64,000 nucleotides of DNA from contig NZ_CP062973.1 in the NCBI RefSeq assembly GCF_017311165.1, positions 806,001 to 870,000 on the forward strand. The letters run 5' to 3'. A program made the position numbers and the translations under genes. Numbering within the stretch: the stretch's first letter is position 1; every line of letters begins with the position of its first letter. Shown here piece after piece: positions 46,836 through 55,630 of this stretch. The notes under the pieces are model-generated. The model had not been told where the DNA came from, made no database searches, and saw only the letters and a program-made list of their open reading frames with translations. Origin of the DNA: Psychroflexus sp. ALD_RP9 (GTDB lineage: Bacteria; Bacteroidota; Bacteroidia; Flavobacteriales; Flavobacteriaceae).

Positions 46836-47411
46836 TTAATTAATATAATTATAAACCAATTGGTAAGCCTCATCAAGTGCATCATCTAAAACTTCATTAA
46901 TAATGATATAATCAAATTGTGGCGCTGTTGCCATTTCAATTGAAGCTTTTGCAACTCGCATATTAATTTTATCTGCAGTTTCGGTCTTTCTTTTTTTAAG
47001 GCGAATTTTTAATTCTTCTATACTAGGTGGTTTTACGAAAACGGCTAAAGTTCGTTCAGGGTAAATTTGTTTAATATCTAAGCCACCAACAACATCTATA
47101 TCAAACACAACGTGTTTACCTTTCGCCCAAATTCGCTCAACTTCAGCTTTAAGTGTACCGTAAAAATTATCTCGATACACTTCTTCCCACTCTAAAAAAT
47201 CATCATTTTTAATATGTTGTTTAAATTCTTTTAAACTCATAAAATAATAATCTTTACCATGTACCTCATGACCACGAGGTTCTCGAGAAGTTGCTGAAAT
47301 TGAAAAATCTAAATTTAATTCTTGTTGAGCAAGCAAGTGTCTGACGATGGTGGTTTTACCTGAGCCAGAAGGCGCCGAAAATACAATTAGTTTTCCTTGA
47401 AAATCACTCAT
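46836..47411 (-). CDS. gmk: Guanylate kinase
   Basis: Gmk phosphorylates GMP to GDP with ATP. The 191 residues have the P-loop FSAPSGSGKTTIVRHLL at about 11-27, the GMP-binding SATSREPRGHEVHGKDYYFMS (Arg, Tyr and Ser contacts), FLEWEEVYRDNFYGT, VVFDIDVVGG, and the lid region RLKKRKTE. It lies two bases after yicC and two before nadD. The yicC-gmk pairing is widespread in bacteria. Confidence 0.96.
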   Translation of the reverse strand: MSDFQGKLIVFSAPSGSGKTTIVRHLLAQQELNLDFSISATSREPRGHEVHGKDYYFMSLKEFKQHIKNDDFLEWEEVYRDNFYGTLKAEVERIWAKGKHVVFDIDVVGGLDIKQIYPERTLAVFVKPPSIEELKIRLKKRKTETADKINMRVAKASIEMATAPQFDYIIINEVLDDALDEAYQLVYNYIN

Positions 47412-47413
47412 TA

Positions 47414-48283
47414 TTATAAAACATTTAAAAGTTGCTCCTTAACTTTTTCAAGTTCATCTTTCATCTTAACTACTAATTTTTGCATCGGTGCAAAATTAGA
47501 TTTTGAGCCAATAGTATTAATTTCACGTCCGATTTCTTGACAAATGAAGTTAAGCTTTTTACCATTTGATTCTGCTGAATTCATCGTTTTTAAAAAATAG
47601 TCGAGATGGTTATCAAGTCGAGTTTTCTCTTCTGTGATATCATATTTCTCAAGATAATACATCAATTCTTGCTCAAAACGATTTTGATCAACATCTACTT
47701 TTAAATCTGCCACTGCTTTATGTAAACGTTCACGAACCTTATCAATACGATCAGGATCTATAGCTTTTACTTCAGTTATTAGTGACTTTAAATTTGAAAT
47801 TCGAAGGTTAAAATCTTGTTCTAAAGCTTTACCTTCATCATTTCTATGCTGAATTAAATGTTCTATAGCATTTTTTAATGTTTCCTTAATAGCTTCAACT
47901 TCTGCAGGATTAAGTTCTTTTTTTTCATTCACTAAAGCCTCCGGTAAATTTACTGCAATAGGAAGAAGGTCTTTAAAACTTAGTTGATCGTCTTCTGTAG
48001 AAATAGACTTGAGCTGCTGAATGTAAGCCTGAACAGCCTTGGTATTAATTTCAGCTGAAGTTTCACCAGTTTTAGATTCAACATGAAGAGAAACATCTAC
48101 TTTCCCTCGGTATAAGTGTTCGCTAATTAAATTTCTAAGTGGCATTTCAAGTTCGCGATACTGCGAAGACATGCGTAAATTAACGTCTAAATTTTTACTA
48201 TTTAGTGACTTAAGCTCAACACGAATAGTTTTGTGGCTTAGCTCGGTTAAGCTCTTGCCATAACCCGTCATTGATTGAATCAT
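47414..48283 (-). CDS. YicC-family endoribonuclease
   Basis: The 289-residue YicC/YloC protein begins MIQSMTGYGKS, the family signature, and ends with the conserved FICQEIGREINTIGSKSN and MKDELEKVKEQLLNV. Work on the E. coli member indicates endoribonuclease activity on small RNAs, as I recall. The middle (about 130-240) is long, helical and charged. It is the first gene of yicC-gmk-nadD-gpsA-EamA and is divergent from lpxB; the ATG at 48283 lies about 105 bases from the lpxB start. A longer lpxB frame overlaps it antisense and is rejected. Confidence 0.92.
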   Translation of the reverse strand: MIQSMTGYGKSLTELSHKTIRVELKSLNSKNLDVNLRMSSQYRELEMPLRNLISEHLYRGKVDVSLHVESKTGETSAEINTKAVQAYIQQLKSISTEDDQLSFKDLLPIAVNLPEALVNEKKELNPAEVEAIKETLKNAIEHLIQHRNDEGKALEQDFNLRISNLKSLITEVKAIDPDRIDKVRERLHKAVADLKVDVDQNRFEQELMYYLEKYDITEEKTRLDNHLDYFLKTMNSAESNGKKLNFICQEIGREINTIGSKSNFAPMQKLVVKMKDELEKVKEQLLNVL

Positions 48284-48387
48284 ATCCTGAATTTAAAATG
48301 ATTTACAAATGTAAAAAAACTAAAACTAAGCAACGACAAATAGTGCTATATGCCGCAAATATTTTAATTTCGTTGGTTTTAAGGTTT

Positions 48388-49503
48388 ATGAAGTATTATA
48401 TTATTGCAGGAGAAGCTTCGGGAGATTTACACGGATCTAATTTAATAAAAGCTTTAAAAGCTGAAGATCCACAAGCTCAATTCAGATTTTGGGGTGGCGA
48501 CTTAATGGCCAAGGCTGCACAATCTAAACCCATTAAGCATTATCGTGAATTAGCTTTTATGGGATTTGCAGAAGTTCTACTCAATATTAGAACGATTTTT
48601 AAGAATATCAAGTTTTGTAAAGTTGACATTGCCGAATACCAACCTGATGTGATTATTTTTATTGATTACCCAGGATTTAATATGCGCATTGCTCAATGGG
48701 CAAAACAAAAGGAAATTAAAACGTTTTATTACATCTCTCCTCAAATTTGGGCTTGGAAAGAGAATCGCATTAAAAAAATTAAGCGTGATGTAGATGAAAT
48801 GTTTGTGATTTTACCTTTCGAAAAAAAATTTTATGAAAGTAAACATAATTACAAAGTACATTTTGTAGGTCATCCTCTACTTGATGCCATTGCTCAATTT
48901 AAGCCAGATACTTTAAAAGCATTTAAAGAAAAGCATCGACTTGACGACCGTGAGATTATTGCTGTCCTGCCAGGTAGCCGAAAGCAAGAAATTAGTAAAA
49001 TGCTAAGCACTATGCTCCAAATGCCCTCAAAATTTAAAAATTACCAGTTTGTGATTGCTGGTGCGCCTAGTCAAGATAATAGCTTTTACCAGCAGTATAC
49101 AAAAAAAGAAAACATCTCATTTGTAGCTAATGAAACTTACAACTTACTCTCGCATGCCAAAGCTGCAATGGTAACTTCTGGTACAGCAACATTAGAAACT
49201 GCTTTATTTGAAGTACCTGAAGTTGTTTGTTATAAAGGAAATGAAATTTCATACCAAATTGCAAAACGTATTATTACTTTAAAATACATTTCTTTAGTTA
49301 ATTTAATTATGGATGCTGAAATTGTTACTGAATTAATTCAAAATGATTTTAATGAAGTACGACTTAAAGAAGAATTGAAGCTTCTACTAGAAAATTCACG
49401 TGTAAAAAAGTTAAAAAAGGATTATAAGCAATTAAAAGAAGCTTTAGGAGGCGTTGGCGCAAGCCAAAAAACAGCCCAATTAATGGTGGGTTTACTAAAA
49501 TAA
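48388..49503 (+). CDS. lpxB: Lipid-A-disaccharide synthase
   Basis: LpxB joins UDP-2,3-diacylglucosamine and lipid X to the lipid A disaccharide on the inner-membrane surface. From the ATG at 48388 it has 371 residues (MKYYIIAGEASGDLHGSNLI); an upstream TTG at 48271 would overlap yicC and is not supported. Marks are GEASGDLHG, FRFWGGDLM, MGFAEVL, FIDYPGFNMRIA, YYISPQIWAWKENRIKKIKRDVD, VGHPLLD, LPGSRKQEI and VTSGTATLETALFEVPEVVCYK. It is monocistronic here; no lpxA or lpxD lies nearby. Confidence 0.95.
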   Translation: MKYYIIAGEASGDLHGSNLIKALKAEDPQAQFRFWGGDLMAKAAQSKPIKHYRELAFMGFAEVLLNIRTIFKNIKFCKVDIAEYQPDVIIFIDYPGFNMRIAQWAKQKEIKTFYYISPQIWAWKENRIKKIKRDVDEMFVILPFEKKFYESKHNYKVHFVGHPLLDAIAQFKPDTLKAFKEKHRLDDREIIAVLPGSRKQEISKMLSTMLQMPSKFKNYQFVIAGAPSQDNSFYQQYTKKENISFVANETYNLLSHAKAAMVTSGTATLETALFEVPEVVCYKGNEISYQIAKRIITLKYISLVNLIMDAEIVTELIQNDFNEVRLKEELKLLLENSRVKKLKKDYKQLKEALGGVGASQKTAQLMVGLLK

Positions 49504-49535
49504 AAAAGCCACAACTCATCAGTTGAAGCTTTTAA
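49504..49535 (+). terminator. Weak hairpin after lpxB
   Basis: AAAAGC and GCTTTT flank an inner CAACT/AGTTG stem separated by a 2x2 internal mismatch, loop CATC. It begins right after the lpxB stop but lacks a long T-run, so function is uncertain. Confidence 0.4.
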
Positions 49536-49559
49536 TATTATAGCTAATCATAGAAACAC

Positions 49560-49997
49560 TTAATGTAAATTCAAGTAATAAAGTTTTGCAGCTTCTTGAA
49601 TTTCATCATCTAAACTATCATCTAATGAATAAGAATATAACAACCATTTATCATTAGGTTTATAAAATTTAAAAATAAATCTAATTGGTTGTCGATCATA
49701 TTTCACAAGGTAAGAGTATAAAACAAAACTTTCAGAAAACTTTTTTGTAGTTATGAGTTCGCGGCCGTAATATTTACCCATGTAACTTTCTGTAAACCCA
49801 TTAACCGTTACTACAATCTGATCTATTTTATCTTTAATTCTTTTATTCCACTTATTGGTATCATATAGCTCTTTAACAGCTTTTCCAGGATTACTTTTAT
49901 AGGTCTCAAAAAAAGTATCAATTAATAGTTGAGGAGAAGACTGACAATAAACATTAGATGATATTAATACCGTAAGCACCAATAATATTTTCTTCAT
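49560..49997 (-). CDS. Secreted protein of unknown function
   Basis: The 145-residue protein has a signal peptide (MKKILLVLTVLISSNVYCQ) and a small mature domain of about 125 residues. It has an N-terminal helix (LLIDTFFETYKSNPGKAVKELYDTN) followed by strands (FVLYSYLVKYDRQPIRFIFKFYKPNDKWLLYSYSLDDSLDDEI). This helix-then-sheet order recalls NTF2-like or DUF3887-type folds, but that is a guess from pattern. It is probably periplasmic. It lies 48 bases after scoB on the same strand and may be cotranscribed; no functional tie is evident. Confidence 0.75.
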   Translation of the reverse strand: MKKILLVLTVLISSNVYCQSSPQLLIDTFFETYKSNPGKAVKELYDTNKWNKRIKDKIDQIVVTVNGFTESYMGKYYGRELITTKKFSESFVLYSYLVKYDRQPIRFIFKFYKPNDKWLLYSYSLDDSLDDEIQEAAKLYYLNLH

Positions 49998-50045
49998 TTA
50001 TTTTGTTTTAGTATTATAAATTGAGATTAAAAAAATTTAAGTTAT

Positions 50046-50699
50046 TTATAACTTCATTTCTGGTATTTCGCCCTCAACAATTAAATCGCCCTCAGTAGCA
50101 TTTTTAATTTCTTCAACACTTACACCTGGTGCGCGTTCGATTAATTTAAATTGACCATCAACAATATCTAAGACTGCCAAATTTGTAACAATTTTCGTTA
50201 CACACTTTACGCCAGTTAATGGAAGACTACATGATTTTAACAACTTAGATTGGCCTGCTTTATTGGTATGCATCATTGCAACAATGATATTTTTTGCCGA
50301 CCCTACTAAATCCATTGCACCACCCATACCTTTTACCATTTTTCCAGGTATTTTCCAATTGGCAATATTACCATCTTGTGCAACTTCCATCGCACCAAGA
50401 ATTGTTAGATCGACATGTTGACCGCGTATCATTCCAAAACTTAAGGCAGAATCAAAGAAGCTTGCACCTGGTAATGCTGTAATTGTTTGTTTTCCTGCAT
50501 TAATTAAATCGGCATCAACTTGTGCTTCAGTTGGAAACGGCCCCATTCCTAAAATTCCGTTTTCACTTTGAAATTCAACTTCAATATCGTCACGCACAAA
50601 ATTAGCTACTAAAGTAGGAATCCCGATACCTAAATTTACATAATAACCGTTTTTTACCTCTTGAGCAATGCGTTTTGCAATTCCGTTTTTGTCAAGCAT
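50046..50699 (-). CDS. scoB: 3-oxoacid CoA-transferase subunit B
   Basis: With subunit A this forms succinyl-CoA:3-ketoacid CoA-transferase, which activates acetoacetate in ketone-body or butyrate-type metabolism. The 217 residues carry the catalytic Glu46 in FQSENGILGMGPFP, the oxyanion-region VNLGIGIPTLVANF, and AMEVAQDGNIANWKIPGKMVKGMGGAMDLV. Length is normal. It follows scoA by 35 bases. Confidence 0.93.
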   Translation of the reverse strand: MLDKNGIAKRIAQEVKNGYYVNLGIGIPTLVANFVRDDIEVEFQSENGILGMGPFPTEAQVDADLINAGKQTITALPGASFFDSALSFGMIRGQHVDLTILGAMEVAQDGNIANWKIPGKMVKGMGGAMDLVGSAKNIIVAMMHTNKAGQSKLLKSCSLPLTGVKCVTKIVTNLAVLDIVDGQFKLIERAPGVSVEEIKNATEGDLIVEGEIPEMKL

Positions 50700-50734
50700 A
50701 TGTTTAATGTATTTTAATTCTTTGTTTAAAATTA

Positions 50735-51430
50735 TTAATCCCTTACTGTGCGTTTTTCGATGCGCTTTTCAAAAGATTCACCTTTAAAAATGCGCTGTAC
50801 AAAAACACCAGGAATATGGATGAAATTAGGGTCAAGTTCGCCAGGCTCGACGAGTTCTTCAACTTCAACTACAGTTATTTTTGCTGCACCACACATATTT
50901 GGGTTAAAGTTTCGAGCGGTACCTTTAAATATTAAATTTCCAGCTGTATCGCCTTTCCAAGCCTTAATAAAGGCAAAATCGGCTTTAAAAGCATGCTCTA
51001 AAATGTGAGGTTTACCATTAAATTCACGTACTTCTTTACCTTCGGCTACTTCTGTACCATAGCCAGCTGGTGTAAAAAATGCTGGTATACCATTTTGTGC
51101 TGCTCTACAACGTTCAGCTAAAGTTCCTTGAGGGATTAAATCTACTTCAAGTTCACCACTAAGCATTTGTCTCTCAAACTCAGCGTTTTCACCAACATAA
51201 GACGAAATCATTTTTTTAATTTGCTTTTTTTTAAGCAGCAAACCTAAGCCAAAATCGTCTACGCCTGCATTGTTTGATATGCAAGTTATGTCTTTAATAT
51301 TTCGATTAACCAATTCTGCAATAGCGTTTTCAGGAATTCCACTAAGACCGAAACCGCCGAGCATAAAGGTCATTCCATCTTGAACGCCTTCAAGTGCATC
51401 ATTAACCGATTTTACAGTTTTCGTAATCAT
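50735..51430 (-). CDS. scoA: 3-oxoacid CoA-transferase subunit A
   Basis: The 231-residue A subunit shows [23 protein letters not shown] (glycine-rich CoA site), [46 protein letters not shown] and [19 protein letters not shown] sequence (here [10 protein letters not shown]). It is typical of the two-subunit SCOT enzymes, as against the fused eukaryotic form. It is separated from hemE by a strong terminator, so scoAB is an independent unit with its promoter in 51431-51503. Confidence 0.93.
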   Translation of the reverse strand: MITKTVKSVNDALEGVQDGMTFMLGGFGLSGIPENAIAELVNRNIKDITCISNNAGVDDFGLGLLLKKKQIKKMISSYVGENAEFERQMLSGELEVDLIPQGTLAERCRAAQNGIPAFFTPAGYGTEVAEGKEVREFNGKPHILEHAFKADFAFIKAWKGDTAGNLIFKGTARNFNPNMCGAAKITVVEVEELVEPGELDPNFIHIPGVFVQRIFKGESFEKRIEKRTVRD

Positions 51431-51502
51431 TCTATTTATTTTTAGCCTAAAAATACATAATTTTTAAAGCTTCGGCAATTTGCCTTCATTATTTTTAAGA
51501 AA

Positions 51503-51537
51503 TAAAAAAAGCTTCAATAATATTGAAGCTTTTTTAA
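51503..51537 (-). terminator. Terminator of the hemACDE operon
   Basis: GCTTCAAT (51511-51518) and ATTGAAGC (51522-51529) form a perfect 8-bp stem with loop AAT, extended by A-T pairs on both sides. On the minus strand it ends in a T-run, 16 bases after the hemE stop. Confidence 0.88.
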
Positions 51538-51552
51538 AACCATTGTTAGACA

Positions 51553-52578
51553 CTAAACGCCATAGCTTTTAATAGTATTAACAAAAGCTTTAGCGTGGTC
51601 TACTGGAATATTGGGTAAAATACCATGACCAAGGTTGGCGATATATTTATCTTTTCCAAATCGATTTACCATTTCAAGCGCCATTTTTTCAATTTCAGGT
51701 ATTGGCGATAATAAACGTGAAGGATCAAAATTTCCTTGTAGTGTAATACTATTGTTGGTTAATTTTCTTGCCATTTCTGGACTGCAAGTCCAGTCAACAC
51801 CAAGCGCTGAAGCTCCTGATTTAGACATATGTTCTAATGCAAACCAACAGCCTTTACCAAACGCAATCACAGGAATTTCAGGTCGTAAAGCATCGATAAT
51901 TTGCTGCATATACTGCCAAGAAAAACTTTGGTAATCTTCTGGTGATAACATGCCGCCCCAAGAATCGAATAATTGCACTGCATCTACGCCAGCTTCAACT
52001 TTTCCTTTTAAATAAGCGATGGTGGTATCAGTTATTTTTTGAAGCAATTGATGGGCTAATTCAGGTTCTGAAAAACAAAATGCCTTTGCTTTATCAAAAT
52101 TCTTAGAGCCTTGACCCTGAACACAATAACAAAAGATTGTCCAAGGCGAACCAGCAAACCCAATTAAAGGCACCTCATCATTTAAGGCTTCTTTAGTCAA
52201 TTTAATAGCATCGTATACATAGCCTAATTCTTCATAAACATTGGGTACAATAGCAGCATCAACCCCTTTTTTATCTCGAATAGGATTAGGCAACCAAGGC
52301 CCAAGACCTGGTTTCATTTCTACCTCTATATTCATGGCTTGAGGAACAACCAAAATATCACTAAACAAAATTGCCGCATCAGTTTCAACTTGATGAATTG
52401 GCATTACTGTTATTTCAGTAGCTAACTCAGGTGTTCGGCAACGAGTAAAAAAATCATATTTTTCTTTCAATTTCATGAAGTCTGGTAGATATCGTCCTGC
52501 TTGACGCATCATCCAAACTGGTGGCCTACTAACCGTTTCACCTTTTAAAGCACGTAGGAATAAATCGTTTTTTATCAT
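51553..52578 (-). CDS. hemE: Uroporphyrinogen decarboxylase
   Basis: HemE removes four carboxyl groups from uroporphyrinogen III to give coproporphyrinogen III. The 341 residues have [17 protein letters not shown] (N-terminal signature with the substrate-binding Arg), [14 protein letters not shown] with the catalytic Asp, [30 protein letters not shown] and [14 protein letters not shown] near the end. It is the last gene of hemA-hemC-hemD-hemE, 18 bases after hemD, and has a strong terminator. Confidence 0.96.
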   Translation of the reverse strand: MIKNDLFLRALKGETVSRPPVWMMRQAGRYLPDFMKLKEKYDFFTRCRTPELATEITVMPIHQVETDAAILFSDILVVPQAMNIEVEMKPGLGPWLPNPIRDKKGVDAAIVPNVYEELGYVYDAIKLTKEALNDEVPLIGFAGSPWTIFCYCVQGQGSKNFDKAKAFCFSEPELAHQLLQKITDTTIAYLKGKVEAGVDAVQLFDSWGGMLSPEDYQSFSWQYMQQIIDALRPEIPVIAFGKGCWFALEHMSKSGASALGVDWTCSPEMARKLTNNSITLQGNFDPSRLLSPIPEIEKMALEMVNRFGKDKYIANLGHGILPNIPVDHAKAFVNTIKSYGV

Positions 52579-52596
52579 GAGTAAAAGTTTATAAAC

Positions 52597-53250
52597 TTAT
52601 TGATTTTGTAATAATTTGATAGCTCTAGCAATACAACTTTCAATTGAAGTTGTACGAGATATCGATATATTTTTGCTAAACTTTTTAGCTGATTGAGCTG
52701 TCGTTTCGCCAATACAAACTAAATAGTTCGGTGTTATTTCATTAACGCTGAAAAAAGATTTTACTGCGCTTGGACTAAAAAAAAGCACTGCATCAAATTG
52801 ATTTGAAAAGCTTTTATAATTAGCTAAGGTTGAATAGATATGATGCTCTTTAAAATCAATTCCAGCTGAAGTTAGCGCACTTGGGATGGTATTTAAGCGT
52901 TGAGTTGAACACAACAAATCAAAGGTTTCATTCCTATAAGCTTCAACCAAAATTTGACTTAAAAAGTTAGCATAAGTACAAATTAAGACAACATTGTAGC
53001 CTGCATTTATCAGCAACCTTGCTGTTTTTTGACCTACACAAAATACGCGTTTTAATTTCAACTGATGTTTAATGCAAATTTTAGCAGCTGTTTGGCTGGT
53101 AATTATAGCATTTTTAATGATTTTTTTTGGAATAACTTCCTGATTAACTTCAGTAGAAATGGCATTATATTCTACCAAACTATGACTAGTGTTTAAAACT
53201 AGTTGGCGTTGTGACTCAGTAAGTTTTTTAGTTGAAAGCAATCTTGCCAT
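52597..53250 (-). CDS. hemD: Uroporphyrinogen-III synthase
   Basis: HemD closes hydroxymethylbilane into uroporphyrinogen III. As usual for this poorly conserved family, the assignment rests on length (217), position and a few weak motifs: the two-lobed alpha/beta layout, CVGQKTARLLINAGYNVV at about 75-92, and FFSPSAVKSFFSV with the typical F-S-P-S-A-V turn at about 155-167. It overlaps hemC by one base and sits in the canonical order hemC-hemD-hemE. Confidence 0.88.
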   Translation of the reverse strand: MARLLSTKKLTESQRQLVLNTSHSLVEYNAISTEVNQEVIPKKIIKNAIITSQTAAKICIKHQLKLKRVFCVGQKTARLLINAGYNVVLICTYANFLSQILVEAYRNETFDLLCSTQRLNTIPSALTSAGIDFKEHHIYSTLANYKSFSNQFDAVLFFSPSAVKSFFSVNEITPNYLVCIGETTAQSAKKFSKNISISRTTSIESCIARAIKLLQNQ

Positions 53251-54194
53251 TATAATATCGCTCTTAACTCTTGCATTAATCGATCGCCACCTTGGGCTAA
53301 AATTTCACGTGCGCAGTCAACTCCAAATGTTTTAGCGTCGGTGACGGCTGCAGACTTTTTAATTTCATATTTTTGTTGACCATCAAGACTAAATAAAGCG
53401 GCATGCAGGTGTATTTTATGATTTTTAACTTCAGCATGAGCGCCAATTGGGGCTGTACAACCACCTTCTAATGTTTTTAGAAAATCTCTTTCAACACTTA
53501 CTGCAAGATCAGTTGGTTGATGGTTTAGCTCTTCTACAGCTTTTAAACACTGCATATTTTCTTCTAAACAAACCACCAACATTGCACCTTGAGCTGGAGC
53601 AGGAATCATCCAATCTAAAGCAACATGTTGTTTTGGCAATAAATTGATACGTTCGAGACCAGCTGCTGCAAAAATAGCAGCATTCCAATTACTATCTTTC
53701 AATTTTTGAAGACGTGTGTTAACATTACCACGTAAATTTTCGACCTTATGATGTGGGTATTTATGCAACCATTGTGCTTTACGTCGTAGGCTTCCTGTAG
53801 CAATTGTACCAGATTCGCTTAAAAAATCGAGCCCTTTATGAATTAAAATGTCTTTATGATTTGCTCTTGGCAAAACCGCTGCTTTAACGACATTTTTAGG
53901 TAAAGCTGTTGGAACATCTTTCATAGAGTGAACAGCAATATCTATATCTTTATTAAGCAAAGCAATATCTAAGGTTTTGGTAAAAATACCTGTAATACCC
54001 ATTTCATACAACGGAACATCTAGGTTTAAGTCACCTTGAGATTTTACAGGCTTAAGCTCTGTTGAATAACCATTCTTTTGGAGTAAGTCTTGAACTTTTT
54101 TAGCTTGCCATAATGCTAATTCACTATCGCGAGTACCAATAATTATAGGTTGTTGTTGCAATTTTAAGCGGTTTAAATTAGTGCTGTTGTTCAA
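53250..54194 (-). CDS. hemC: Hydroxymethylbilane synthase (porphobilinogen deaminase)
   Basis: HemC polymerises four porphobilinogen units on a dipyrromethane cofactor. The protein has IIIGTRDSELALWQAKKVQ, VHSMKDVPTALP, ATGSLRRKAQWL, RGNVNTRLQKL, PAPAQGAML and the cofactor-attachment Cys in LEGGCTAPIGAH. No ATG precedes the conserved start. TTG at 54194 (314 residues) overlaps hemA by 17 bases; TTG at 54161 (303 residues, starting just before QQQPIIIGT) avoids overlap and is equally possible. The long form is given. Confidence 0.94.
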   Translation of the reverse strand: MNNSTNLNRLKLQQQPIIIGTRDSELALWQAKKVQDLLQKNGYSTELKPVKSQGDLNLDVPLYEMGITGIFTKTLDIALLNKDIDIAVHSMKDVPTALPKNVVKAAVLPRANHKDILIHKGLDFLSESGTIATGSLRRKAQWLHKYPHHKVENLRGNVNTRLQKLKDSNWNAAIFAAAGLERINLLPKQHVALDWMIPAPAQGAMLVVCLEENMQCLKAVEELNHQPTDLAVSVERDFLKTLEGGCTAPIGAHAEVKNHKIHLHAALFSLDGQQKYEIKKSAAVTDAKTFGVDCAREILAQGGDRLMQELRAIL

Positions 54195-55431
54195 GGTCGA
54201 AGACCTTTTTTAGAAGAGCTATACTGTCTTCGGTAGATCCATTTGCAGCACGTAAATGACTAGCAAAACTTCTTGTAATTTTATGTATAATTCTATCGCT
54301 AATTATTTCAGCTTGGTCTTTATCGAAGTTGGCTATTTTTTTACTTTGATAATCTAATTCTTCTTCTTGAAAAAGCTTAAATTTATCTTTTAAAGCTTTA
54401 ATTGTTGGTGCAAATTTTCTGGTATCTAACCATTCGTAAAACTCTTCTTTTACCTCATCGATAATACCTTCAGCTTGCGGAATGTGCTCTTTTCGTTTAG
54501 CTAAAGTTGCGTCTGTAATTTGAGACAAATAATCTAAATGAAGTAAGCTTACACCTTCAATTGCTTCAACTTGGTCAGATACATTTTTAGGAATCGACAG
54601 ATCTAATATCAGTAGTGGCTTTTTAGGAAAAATCAACTCTTCAGTAATTGTTGGATTTTGAGCCCCAGTTGCTACAATTAATATATCAGCTTTTCTAATT
54701 TCCGTTTGTAATTCGCTAAAATCTTTAACTTTTAAATTAAACTTCCCTGCAACCTCTTCAGCTTTGTCTTTAGTACGATTAATTAACGTAATATGAGCAT
54801 TTTTTGTGTGCTTAACAAGATTTTCGCAGGTATTTCGACCTATTTTACCTGTGCCAAAGAGTAAAATATTTTTATTGGTCACATCTTGAATGTTATCTAA
54901 AATATATTGTACTGAAGCAAATGAAACCGAGGTGGCACCTGATGAAATAGCTGTTTCGTTTTTTATTCTTCGACTTGCTTGAATAACTGAATTGATTAAG
55001 CGCTCAAGAAAAGGATTGATTAAATGACGCTTTTTAGAATTTGTAAAAGCTGATTTTAATTGGCTAATAATTTCAAAATCGCCTAAGATTTGAGAATCTA
55101 AGCCACAACCTACACGAAACATGTGGGCAATTGCTGCTCGATTTTGATAAATGTAACCTACTTCTTTAAAGACATTTGGGTTACCATGACTGAATTGACA
55201 TAATAAATTTATGATAGTGTCTTCATCGTCAGCAAAAGCGTAAATTTCAGTCCTATTACAAGTAGATGTAACTGTAATAGCATCTAAACCGATTGCTTCA
55301 GCTTGATCTAAAAGCGCTTTCCTTTGATCTAAACTCAAACTAAACTTTCCTCTTGTCTCTGCATCTGCCTTTTGGTAACTTAGACCAATCGCATAGAAAG
55401 TTTGGTATTTAGAAACGTTATATTTATACAT
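54178..55431 (-). CDS. hemA: Glutamyl-tRNA reductase
   Basis: HemA reduces glutamyl-tRNA to glutamate-1-semialdehyde, the committed step of C5-pathway heme synthesis. The 417 residues contain the catalytic Cys58 in TSTCNRTEIYAF, FRVGCGLDSQILGDFEI, the NADPH-binding LLFGTGKIGRNTCENL at about 185-200, and the C-terminal dimerisation helices. It heads hemA-hemC-hemD-hemE, which lacks hemB and hemL. The ATG at 55431 is about 20 bases past a TAAATTTG box on the minus strand (complement at 55453-55460). A divergent AraC gene lies 200 bases away. Confidence 0.95.
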   Translation of the reverse strand: MYKYNVSKYQTFYAIGLSYQKADAETRGKFSLSLDQRKALLDQAEAIGLDAITVTSTCNRTEIYAFADDEDTIINLLCQFSHGNPNVFKEVGYIYQNRAAIAHMFRVGCGLDSQILGDFEIISQLKSAFTNSKKRHLINPFLERLINSVIQASRRIKNETAISSGATSVSFASVQYILDNIQDVTNKNILLFGTGKIGRNTCENLVKHTKNAHITLINRTKDKAEEVAGKFNLKVKDFSELQTEIRKADILIVATGAQNPTITEELIFPKKPLLILDLSIPKNVSDQVEAIEGVSLLHLDYLSQITDATLAKRKEHIPQAEGIIDEVKEEFYEWLDTRKFAPTIKALKDKFKLFQEEELDYQSKKIANFDKDQAEIISDRIIHKITRSFASHLRAANGSTEDSIALLKKVFDLEQQH

Positions 55432-55452
55432 TAGTAATTAGAAAGTTTGATG

Positions 55453-55460
55453 CAAATTTA
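55453..55460 (-). promoter_or_regulatory. Probable -7 box of the hemA operon promoter
   Basis: TAAATTTG on the minus strand fits TAnnTTTG and lies 22 bases before the hemA ATG. There is no good -33 TTTG at standard spacing. Confidence 0.4.
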
Positions 55461-55531
55461 GAGCAGAAGCTTTTTTAAAAGTAACGCTCAAAGTTCATTT
55501 TTTATCGTTTAAAGTGTTTTTTTGAAAAAAG

Positions 55532-55543
55532 TGATATAAATCA
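55532..55543. promoter_or_regulatory. FNR/CRP-like dyad in the hemA/araC region
   Basis: TGAT-ATAA-ATCA has the half-site geometry of FNR-type sites (TTGAT-N4-ATCAA), lacking the outer T/A pair. It lies just upstream of the candidate araC -7 box (TACTTTTG, 55555-55562). Confidence 0.3.
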
Positions 55544-55554
55544 TGTATTTCGTT

Positions 55555-55562
55555 TACTTTTG
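55555..55562 (+). promoter_or_regulatory. Probable -7 box of the araC-type gene promoter
   Basis: TACTTTTG fits TAnnTTTG and would start transcription near 55569, leaving a leader of about 60 bases that contains the 7-1-7 box at 55594-55608. No TTTG lies at the standard -33 spacing. Confidence 0.45.
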
Positions 55563-55593
55563 TAACAATAGTTAGCATTTTGAGCTATTTTAA

Positions 55594-55608
55594 TTAGAAT
55601 GATTCTAA
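55594..55608. promoter_or_regulatory. PerR/Fur-type 7-1-7 box
   Basis: TTAGAAT-G-ATTCTAA is a perfect inverted repeat with 7-base arms around one base. It has the PerR-box architecture (TTAtAATnATTATAA) and equals the TTAGAATnATTCTAA form known from Gram-positive PerR/Fur-family operators. It lies 23 bases before the AraC-type ATG and downstream of the likely promoter, so a bound repressor would block transcription. Confidence 0.55.
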
Positions 55609-55630
55609 ATAAATATCAATATTTCTTATA

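Noticed and set aside
48271..48387. Upstream TTG extension of lpxB by 39 residues.
   Set aside because: It overlaps the divergent yicC start, and the extension has no match to LpxB, which starts at MKYYIIAGEASGD.
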